From: Stenocarpella maydis | Taxonomy: Eukaryota; Ascomycota; Sordariomycetes; Diaporthales; Diaporthaceae | Length of the DNA: 64,000 nucleotides | NCBI GenBank assembly: GCA_002270565.1 | Contig: NQMI01000006.1 | Location: 516,244-580,243, forward strand | Direction of reading: 5' to 3' | In this document: in pieces, positions 1 to 8,069 of the stretch | Position numbering within the stretch: position 1 is the stretch's first letter | Layout of the letters: each line of letters begins with the position of its first letter | Translations under genes and position numbers: made by a program | The notes under the pieces: model-generated | The model's database searches: none | The model's input: the letters and a program-made list of their open reading frames with translations, nothing else | Told to the model about the DNA's origin: nothing

Positions 1-800
1 GTGCTCCATCGCGGCCATCGAAAGCCAACTCATGGAGAATAGGCAGCGGCTTGCGGACCTGGATCAAGAGGGCGAATGGCTCAGGTTCCAGCTGAGCCAC
101 GCCCTAGAGAGGAGGCGCCAGGTGCAGCACCTGCCAGCCCTCCCCGACTACAAGCGCATGTTCCGCAACTTCGAGGCGGCTCTCGATACCATGAGGACTC
201 TCAAGAAAGACCTCCCCTCGCACAGTTGCACATCCGTGTGCACGTGTCCGCCAGGGACGGCTCCCTCGTACCCGGAGTGGCTTGTGCCTCCGAAGCGACT
301 GGAATGGTACGCCCCTACGCCCTCTACGTGTCTTTTCCCATTCGCATCAGGACACAACGGCTGACACGTATGCTCTCTGCAGGTGGCAGCGGGGCTTGCT
401 GGGCCCGGGCCAGATGCCTCCCCGGCCGACGTCTCTGTCGAGTGTCGCGGACAACTGGTCCGCGTCTGCGCCCACGGTGGCTCTGTACCAACCTCCTCCT
501 GCCGCCGCCATACGCGTCTTGTCTGCCTCTGTGTCCGCTCCATCTCTGCCGCCTCTCTTCGGGCCGCCGCCCTCTTCTGACCCGGCGTCGGCACCGGAGA
601 CTCTTCCTCCCACCAGCAGCGCTCCCCCTGCCCCCTCTCCGCCGCCCGTCACCCATGCGGCGTCTGAGAGCCTCTCAACACCAGTCACCCAAAGCACTAC
701 CTCCCTGGCAGACCGACTTCGGGACCCCGCTGGGGTTCGGGCCAGGGCTCTTACGCCCTCGCCTCCCGCCAGTCCTCTCGCTTATCGTTCCCGATTTTGA
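1..800 (+). CDS. C-terminal part of a proline/serine-rich fungal protein (5' truncated by window)
   Basis: The reading frame is open from the first bases of the window, so the gene begins upstream. I read two exons, 1-306 and 383-800, joined across a 76-bp GT-AG intron (307-382) with a CTGAC branch-like site near 361; the join restores a TGG codon and keeps frame to the stop at 798-800. The first exon is charged and probably helical or coiled-coil (glutamate, arginine and leucine rich). The second is low-complexity, rich in proline, serine and alanine, and looks disordered. No catalytic or binding motif is visible, so function is unknown. An additional intron around 225-300 is possible, because the cysteine/proline stretch there is unlike its surroundings. 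Confidence 0.55.
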
Positions 801-1506
801 GCCTTCCGCCTTGTTCGTTCAGTCTCATTGGTCCAGTTGGCTGCTCGGTTCTGTATTCGATCCGGTCTTTCCTCTCCATGGGACGATAGTCGTTAACTCT
901 TTTTGCTCCTGGCGTATCTTCGGATTTCTGAAGGCTATTCTTGTACCTGCCCTGGTACGTAAATACGACGAAAATCTCTTGGCATGATCCCCATGAGGTT
1001 GATCTCCAGAGGTTGGCCAATCCCCCTTGGCACTGAACTCCTGCGCTGCTCCCGATGACATGAATGGTAACCATGACCTCCTGGCTGATCCCACTGGGAT
1101 GATCAACGGGGGTAGTAGCTCGCGGGAGCCGAGCCAAATTCATAATCTCCCTCAATCCGACTCTGTTATTTGCACTCTCTCGATGGAAAGGTGCGATGTT
1201 CTCTATTGGGATCTACCATTGGCAGACAAGATGGCCCGGACGAAAGACACAGGCTAGCGGCGTGGGCGAATTTCCCGAGCGCTTCTGGCTATCCGCAAAG
1301 ACCATTGGATGCGTCGCTTCGAAAGCCCTCAATGGGCGGTGTTATAAGGAGGTTATGCGTGAGAATGTGCATTGTAACCTGGACGCTTATCTCTCTGCGA
1401 ATCCTCACTGATGCCGAAAGCTCGTTGACAACGCTTGAGGTGATTAACTAACTAAAGGTGATAAGACTGGCTAGTGCAACGGACACGATGTCGACGTCCG
1501 CCGCTC

Positions 1507-1541
<35 letters not shown>

Positions 1542-2817
1542 GAACTTGGCACCACCAGGGCTGGGAAAGACGTTGTCCTCAAAGTAGATTTGCGTATAGT
1601 CGTGTTGACTCGGAAAGCAATTGTCCATCCATCTGTATGTCGGCGTGTTCTATATTTCAAGAACTGACTAGGTATTGAGCCAGTGGCCGAGCCGCCCTTG
1701 TATTCGAGTACTTAAATCTAGTACAGTATCTACATTTTCTGCTCTTTATCTGACGAGAATGCTTGCGCATGCACCCTAGACCGCTACAGCCCTCCAACGA
1801 TCCCGGTGGAGGTCCTGAGTGGCATGCCGCCTTTAGAAGATCCCGTTCTACTGCCGGTATATAACGCCTCCAGTTATGGGCAGACATTGTAGTTAGTTAA
1901 CGTGTCAGCTTCTGTTCAGGCCATGCTCACTTCTGCCAGCTGGATACTGTATTGGAATTTTGATACTCAGTTAAGTCTCCTCCCTATCGACATCCACATT
2001 CCATGGACATTACTCGCACAAGCCTTTGCGGGTAGGGCCTTGCTGGCGAGTAATTGTCGATCCACAAGAACCGACGACCAGAGATTACTTGGGGCTGGCG
2101 GGCTCACCCAGGTACTTCTGTAGGCTCGCTACTCCATGTCTTCAACTCGGACCTTTGGCAGGCAAAACGAGTCCCATAAACCACGCGTCATATTTGCCTT
2201 CGGCTCTCCCCGTATTGAGAAATGTCATCTGGAGGCTTTGCAGGTCCAGAATCCTCGTTAGTCTTGGGCCGGCATTCGAGCTCGCGTTGAGAAGCCTTCC
2301 CACGACTTTACCCGTTTCTGCGCACAGAGGCGGATTGTTTAAATAAACAATAGTATTAAGTGTGTCGATAGTGGATTATGACGTGGAGATGGTGTGGTCT
2401 ATTTGTCTTCCAACTCATACAGCACGGCCCTTATAGCAAGGCTAAGTCTCGGCCTACCAAGCCTTTTCTAGGTCTTGATGCCTGTCCCTGTTGATCGATG
2501 CTGGCCTGGTGATTTTTGCCTGATGGATCGGCTCGAACCCAGATATCGTCCCCGCAAAGACTTCGCGTCAAGAGGACGGGCCAAGGGCCGACGGTACTGT
2601 CTCGCTGCGCGCCATGACCTTGATGTGTAGGGATCTAATGTCCACCTGGATCCCCCTTCAATGGGATGGGCATGTCTCTGAGTCGCTTTAGATGCGCAAT
2701 GGCGAAGAGCTCACCGATGCGACTCGGCTATGCCTCCACGACATCTGTGCCATCTGCGAGCCAGGACCTCGGCTTGCTCACTTCGAAAGGGCGTCTTGTT
2801 CCGGTTGAGAAAGTTGC
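801..2817. other. Intergenic region, no supported gene
   Basis: About 2 kb without a convincing coding frame. Open frames here are short, overlap on both strands and show no family motif. The only clear structure is a TA microsatellite near 1509-1540. The 3' end of the mannosyltransferase gene on the minus strand closes the region. Confidence 0.5.
1509..1540. repeat. TA dinucleotide microsatellite
   Basis: An uninterrupted run of alternating T and A, about 30 bases, lies between two short A/T stretches. It is in noncoding DNA. Confidence 0.85.
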
Positions 2818-4623
2818 CTATCGCCAAAGCCCCGGAAGCGCCCCATAGCTGAAGAATGTCTCCTCGAAGTCCTTCATTATACCCCCAAAGGAGGTTTTAG
2901 TATCTATAGTTTCGATGTCAGCTCCATCTCGAAACGTGGTGATGTCGCTGCACAGGCCTCTGCCCGCGACAGAGCTTCCTCCGCCAGTGACACTATGCAG
3001 TGCGGTCGCCGGGCGATGGTCAGCGCGAACGTCATCCTGCACAGGGATCAGGCGTCTGAACTGGGTGAAGACGCCACCGGGGCGCACACCACTCATGTGC
3101 TTGAGCAGGTTGGCGTGCACAAAGAGCGGCTCTGGATGTGACGGGTCGGCCGGGTCGGCACGTCCATCCCGGGGCGGATCAAGGCCGTACTGCAGCATAG
3201 CAGCGCCGCAGAAATTGCCCCTTTGGTCGTGGTTGCCCAGCAGAGACAGCCAGCGCGGGGCAGGTGTATACGTTATGCCCAGAGCAAGGAAGGCATAGCG
3301 GCTGTACGGGATTAGCATGTGTGGCTGTCAACGAGGGGAAAGAGGTCGGGGCCTCCGCTTTGAGGCTGCCAGCTTACAATGTGTCCTTGTCGCCCCCGCT
3401 GAACCAGAAGTCGCCCTCCTCAGCCATATACTGGGCAAGATAGAGTGCGGCGAGGTTCAGCCCATCATTGCCCGACTTTGCAATGAGTATCTGCCCACTG
3501 TCAAGCTCCCAGGCATTGTGGCACGGGATGCCAAGCACGCGATGGATGGCATTGTCCGGATGGTCACGGTTCAGGTCTGGCCAAAACACAGCGTTGCCTC
3601 CTCTGGGGTCCCGGAATAGAGACGAATCGAAGAGGGTGCCGACGTCTGACAGCGGGTAGTTGTCTGAATCCAGATAGAGCACCTCGTCAAAAGAGCTGCG
3701 AAGGATGGCCTCGGCCTTGAGCTCAAAGTTCTTCCATCGGCCAGGGGCCTTCTTGGTGGAGACCTGGAAGCTGTGTGAGTATTGTAGTTGAGGTAAGATG
3801 GGGGCCCCGAGGGAGGCGCTTGGGTTGGGCATACCGTGTGAGGAGTGGCCCCGAGGTCTCTCAGCTGCCGCCTCTGATTCTCGTCCGTCAGCTCGCCCTC
3901 AAAGTGGAAGACTTCTATGTTGCCATGCTGCCATCCCAGCTTCTGGATCTCCTTGATGCACCCGATAGCCCTGTCTACGGTCCTGTGGTTCCCTGCGGCG
4001 AAGACGATGCCTCGGGAACCCTGGCGGATCCGCTTCCCGTCCAGCCCAAGGCCGGGGCCGATGAGGGCAGCGTCGCCCTCGCTGGCGGCGTGCTGCTCGA
4101 GATAGTCCAGGGCTCCCCTGCGCATGAGGTCAATGGTGTCGGGATCGACGGCAAGCCATTTCTCGTGGTCATTTCTGAGCTGGTCCGGGTTGACCTGGGC
4201 ATTGGCCTGCTGCAGGGGACAGGCGTCCTGGTTCTGTCGGGTGGCCTGCTGGTGGGTGAGGACGGGCCTCGAGAGAAATCTGTCCACTGCCTGTGCCAAC
4301 TGGGGGTGCAGTGCGATTGGGGAGCCGAGCGAGAAAGGGGGTGGTACATAGTCCGGAATTGCGGCGACGTCGAAGACCTTTGGCGTCTCGAACCACGCTG
4401 CCGGGCGAGCCGCGCCGGCTGGGGCTTGCATCGCTTGGCTTGGGTGGCCCTGGCCCGGCGGACCCGGAGGGGTGGTGCTGATGGTGCTTTCACTGCCACG
4501 AGAGTCGAGATGTGTGGCGCCGTGGTATGCATACACCACGAAGAAGAGGATGCTGGCAGTCATGGACGCGAGGAGCAAGGCAGGCCGCCTCTCCAACTTT
4601 ACTACGCGGCCAATCCGGACCAT
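2818..4623 (-). CDS. MNN1-type alpha-mannosyltransferase (GT71-like), Golgi type II membrane protein
   Basis: I read three exons on the minus strand: 4623-3835, 3763-3378 and 3301-2818, giving 552 residues. Introns are 3834-3764 (71 bp) and 3377-3302 (76 bp); both joins keep frame and fuse the conserved blocks. Residues about 16-33 form one hydrophobic segment after a short basic tail, the signal-anchor layout of Golgi glycosyltransferases. Downstream are the family's hallmark blocks: a GIVFAAGNH stretch, FDEVLYLDSDNYPL with its D-x-D metal/nucleotide-sugar motif (residues about 294-297), and a GGDKDTF block before the C-terminal half. Such enzymes add mannose from GDP-mannose to N- or O-glycans and cell-wall mannan. 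The first ATG is used; a tandem 5-bp repeat lies just upstream of it. The exact linkage made cannot be told from sequence. Confidence 0.85.
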
Positions 4624-4651
4624 CTCGATTCGGGTCGAGGAGGGCAGAGGA

Positions 4652-4722
4652 TCGGACCAGATCAGATCAGACCAGACCAGACCAGAGCAGAGCAGACCAG
4701 ACCAGACCAGAGCAGACCAGCA
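4652..4722 (+). repeat. Pentanucleotide (GACCA/GAGCA)n tandem repeat in mannosyltransferase leader
   Basis: Roughly a dozen 5-bp units, mostly AGACC with AGAGC variants, begin about 30 bp upstream of the mannosyltransferase ATG. They fall where its 5' untranslated region or core promoter should be. On the transcribed strand the block is a T/G-rich TGGTC repeat. Confidence 0.85.
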
Positions 4723-5114
4723 TGAAGACCAGAACGCAGCACATTTGCGATGGTGGCCTGTTTGGCATGGTGCAGTCGCAGATGCTCACGGTGATGCCAG
4801 CAGCATGTCGCGTCTCCACACGTGTCCGCTGCCGCAGGGTGTGAGGATGGAGTTGAAACAAAGCCATGATCGCTGACGTCGCAGCGCACCTCGGTGCGCT
4901 TATTTGTCCCATGTGGGGGTTACTCCCTATCGTCGCTGGCCCCCCTGATGTCCTCGTAGCTGCTTGAACCCACTTGCACCAAACAGGCACCGCCTCGTTG
5001 CAGAGGACCAGAGCCAACGACGTGTCCGACAGGTGAATTATAATAGCTTTTAATTACCTCAATAACTTACAGAAGCACCCCGCTATTAGTTCCAACTTTG
5101 AACCCCTGATCCTA
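4723..5114. other. Intergenic region
   Basis: Probable promoter DNA of the minus-strand mannosyltransferase. It holds a small inverted repeat near 4885-4905 (GCGCACC and GGTGCGC) and no supported gene. Confidence 0.45.
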
Positions 5115-5470
5115 CCTGCTTGCAGACTTTCTACCCATCCCCGGAGCGTGGCACAGCTGTTCTACCATGAACCCCATCCCGACCGAGAAGCAGCACTGGT
5201 GTCGAACCTGGCGAGGCACAGCTTGAAGTCTCTGTTCGAAGGTGGCGAGGATTCATACGCAGGCTGGAAGAAGTTCCGTCATGGGTCCTGATGGCGACAG
5301 AGGAGCGGGATTTGCCCGTAGAGGCGCAGATGATAATGATCCAGGCAGCCGTGAATATTGGAGCGAGTGTAGAGATCAGGCAAGCAGGCAGGGGCCTCAG
5401 ACCGATGCTTTCGCACCCAGATAAGACAGCGTCATTCTTGGTTGAGGCTGCAAACGTCCTGGCTGGCTGA
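5115..5470 (+). pseudogene. C-terminal remnant of an alpha/beta-hydrolase
   Basis: Two overlapping plus-strand frames together read as the C-terminal third of an alpha/beta-hydrolase. The first frame (about 5121-5291) gives LFYHEPHPDREAALVSNLA then HSLKSLFEG and ends at TGA 5289-5291. The second (about 5225-5470) continues with VPSWVLMATEERDLPVEAQ and then RPMLSHPDKTASFLVEAA, ending at TGA 5468-5470. The order matches the family: lid helix, the strand before the catalytic acid (here TEERDLP), then a block that normally carries the catalytic histidine, where this copy reads GRGLRPML instead of the usual G-H-S-P. One frameshift separates the halves and no N-terminal nucleophile region is recognisable upstream. 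I read it as a decayed gene fragment. Confidence 0.6.
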
Positions 5471-5953
5471 CGCCCGGTGCTTTTCAAGGGTTGCCGTTTG
5501 CAACTCTGTGCTCAAAAATGCTGGCACAAGGGCAGCTCCTAATGAAATCACCCTCGAATCTTCTGCAACAAACTCGTTGTGCCATGCACCAAGTGGGTGG
5601 ATCTTATTCCGTAGCCCTGGTAGAGAATATTCCATCCGACGAAAGCCACAAGTCGTGTTCATGTTTCGTCGGCTGGAAATCGTCTTGCGGTCCTCAAAGC
5701 GCGATATTCTGCCCCTCTGTAACACAAGTCAATAAACAACCCGGTCGAAAATGCCTTCGTTCATGAGTACCGGCCAGCACACCTACTTTACCCCGAAGTC
5801 TTCAGTTATCACTGGAATCCTAGGCAATGTTTAGTCCATCAACAATGACTCCTGGTATATACTGCCCCCCCCCCCCAACACCAGTATGAACAAACGGCCC
5901 ATGAAGCCGTGCAAACTCCGAGAACGCCAGCTGATACACAAAGAGCATCTCGT
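5471..5953. other. Intergenic region
   Basis: No supported gene. A cytosine run lies at about 5867-5877. The 3' flank of ATG6 adjoins it. Confidence 0.4.
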
Positions 5954-7525
5954 TCAAGCAGTGCTGCCGGTGTTTCCTCTTCCATTGCGACCGGAACCAC
6001 CCCTCTCCGCACTAAAATTGCTCGTACAAGCCAGCAAGAACTTGCAGCACGTCAATGTCAATTTGCAAGCCCTGGTCCAGCTGTCATCCTGGGCTAGGCC
6101 AAGCTTGATACTGACGTCTTCGATCTTATCACCCTCGATTCTGTACGGCAGCACGAGGGCCTGATCACTGGGCCCGTCACTAGCATTCTGTTTCTCAATA
6201 AAGGCACCGAGCTGCCGTACCAGTTCTAGGAATGCAACCATGGCGTTGTCAAACTTGCGATGCATGAAGGTGAGCCCCAGAGGCATGTCTCCAGATGAGT
6301 ATAGCTCAAGAATATGCTTCTTGGGCGCTGGAGGGGGCGCGTTCCTGTGGCCTCCGAGCCGGCTGGAAGAAGGCGATATCGGGTCATAACGGATTATCTT
6401 GGAGGTGGAGCCCATGGGCACAGGCTGGTAGCCGTCGAACTGGTAGCCGAGCTTATCTGCGACTGTGACCAGCAGGAGTAGAGCATGGCCCCACGCTGCG
6501 TTGATTTCGGGCCAGTCGACGGGCTTGTTTGACAAGCGGCCCAGCCGGAGCGAGTTGATGGTTGCGAAGTAGCCGTCAAAACTGATGCAGAATGTGTCGT
6601 TGTATACGTTGGACCTCTGGAGCTTCTCAAGCAGGCGAGAGTCGTGGTCGAACTTGGAGTTGATGCTGTCGCGTTCGTTCTGGAAGTCTGTCAACTTCAT
6701 GGCAAAAGCGTTGCGGTCCCGCCAGAACTGCTCCTCCTCGGCGTCGAGCTGGCGGGATTCGTCTTCCAGTCGCAGAGTCTGTTCATCCAGTTGTGCCTTT
6801 TCGTTTTCGAGTTTCTTTAGAAGTGCGAGAGCTTCCGCCTCGCCCTGTTTTGTCTTTGCTAGGGACTCCTCTGTCGCCCTGAGCTCATCGTCGGTTGGCG
6901 CTTCTGCTTGCACTTCCTTGAGGTAAGCCACATATGCCTCCCGTTCACGGTTCGCCGTTTCGAGTTTCTTTTGCAAGCCGTCCACGAGTATTTCGGTACA
7001 CTCGACGCAGATTGGATGGTCCACGTCTGACCTCGCCGAGAGGATCTCGTGGAGCTTTGTGATGCGCTCCATCTCGTGCGACTTTGAGCTGGCATCGTCT
7101 GCCGCCATGTCACGTGTTACTCGCCGCGAGCCAGGCTGGCTAGGCATGCGTTTTGGGTTCCCAACCTGGGACTCTGTGAGATAGATGAAGGACATTCCTG
7201 GGTTGTCTCGTTGTTGTCCCTCGCCTGGTCGTGCTGCACCACTAGGCTTCCTGAGTGTGGCTGGCCCGGTATTTTTGGAGAGGCGGTCATAGAGAGACTT
7301 TCTGGCTTCGTCTTGTGCATTTGTGTTGCGAGGAGGAAGGCTTCGTTTTGGGACGGGCTGGGATGATGCTGCTACAGGTATGTTAGCACAATAAAGCGAC
7401 TGGACTGTGCGGCGACAGTAATCCTGAGAGGCGTCCTTACCGATGAGCAGGTCATACGCTGCTGGATTCAGGTCCTCTAGGGAGCTATCCAGCTTGAGAG
7501 GAGTCCGGCACTTTTGACAGTACAT
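5954..7525 (-). CDS. ATG6: Beclin-1/Atg6 (Vps30), PI3-kinase complex subunit
   Basis: Two exons on the minus strand, 7525-7441 and 7371-5954, encode 500 residues. The 69-bp intron (7440-7372) starts GTAAG, has a GCTAAC branch site and ends CTGTAG; removing it joins the block DLLI directly to AASSQPVPKR. The start is the ATG of MYCQKC, giving the N-terminal C-x-x-C seen in Beclin proteins. The middle is a long glutamate/arginine-rich coiled coil (about residues 165-260). The last 220 residues are the evolutionarily conserved domain, with the FCISFDGYFATINSLRLG block and the aromatic-rich C-terminus. In fungi Atg6/Vps30 scaffolds Vps34-Vps15 together with Atg14 (autophagy) or Vps38 (vacuolar sorting). 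ATG14 lies in the same window at 20636. Length fits the family. Confidence 0.95.
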   Translation of the reverse strand: MYCQKCRTPLKLDSSLEDLNPAAYDLLIGKDASQDYCRRTVQSLYCANIPVAASSQPVPKRSLPPRNTNAQDEARKSLYDRLSKNTGPATLRKPSGAARPGEGQQRDNPGMSFIYLTESQVGNPKRMPSQPGSRRVTRDMAADDASSKSHEMERITKLHEILSARSDVDHPICVECTEILVDGLQKKLETANREREAYVAYLKEVQAEAPTDDELRATEESLAKTKQGEAEALALLKKLENEKAQLDEQTLRLEDESRQLDAEEEQFWRDRNAFAMKLTDFQNERDSINSKFDHDSRLLEKLQRSNVYNDTFCISFDGYFATINSLRLGRLSNKPVDWPEINAAWGHALLLLVTVADKLGYQFDGYQPVPMGSTSKIIRYDPISPSSSRLGGHRNAPPPAPKKHILELYSSGDMPLGLTFMHRKFDNAMVAFLELVRQLGAFIEKQNASDGPSDQALVLPYRIEGDKIEDVSIKLGLAQDDSWTRACKLTLTCCKFLLACTSNFSAERGGSGRNGRGNTGSTA

Positions 7526-8069
7526 TTTCGATGATGTCCTCGTGCAAGCTGCACGGCGCTGGTGAGGTACAGGGGGCTGGCCGCCTGCATGTAGAAACGA
7601 GTAGGCTTTACAGATAGATGAGTGGCCTGCAGCAGCATGGAACTGATGTCGCCGCCGTCGCCGTCGTCGAGAACAAGAATAGGCTCGCAGCGTAGACGCC
7701 GGCATAGGCAGGGAGATGGATAGTATGACAAACGCACTCGCATGCGCGAATGCCGAGGCTGGACTCGAAGCATGAGCTTACCTACCTACCTAGGTAGCTT
7801 AGGTACCTACCCAATGTAGGTAGGTGCCTCGGTACCCATAGGTACAGGTACCCACCTACGGAGTACGTTGTGCTCCGTACTCTTGCTGTACTCAGCCCTA
7901 CGGCTTCAGGGGCAAGGGTCTGTCTCTGCTTGGATTTCAGAGCCCTACAGCGCGCGTCAACGCGTCGTCTTCTTCTCGATTGAGCTCCCCATCCTCTCAG
8001 CATACCTCAGCACCACTTCGCTTCACTCATGGGCCCCCTTCGCAGGCGCACCCACACTAGGTCATCATT
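7526..8069. promoter_or_regulatory. Divergent intergenic region shared by ATG6 and SCM3
   Basis: The start codons of ATG6 (minus) and SCM3 (plus) are 544 bp apart, so one region must hold both promoters. It contains a dense block of CCTAGGTA/GGTACC-type palindromic repeats at about 7779-7866. No TATA box is obvious. Confidence 0.6.
7779..7866. repeat. CCTAGGTA / GGTACC palindromic repeat block
   Basis: Short units ACCTACCTAGGTA, TAGGTACCTA and GGTACAGGTACC are packed head to head over about 90 bp. Similar units recur near 15166-15178, 20130-20215, 44918-44940 and 48900-48917, always between genes. Confidence 0.8.

Noticed and set aside
76..987. 303-codon plus-strand open frame overlapping the first gene
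   Set aside because: It is arginine/proline-rich shadow text in another frame of a GC-rich exon. The spliced frame 1-306/383-800 has normal composition and good splice sites.
3775..4725. 316-codon plus-strand open frame opposite the mannosyltransferase
   Set aside because: It lies antisense to a recognisable family protein and has no motif of its own.
5131..5487. 118-codon minus-strand frame
   Set aside because: It is antisense to the alpha/beta-hydrolase remnant, whose plus-strand text is clearly protein-like.
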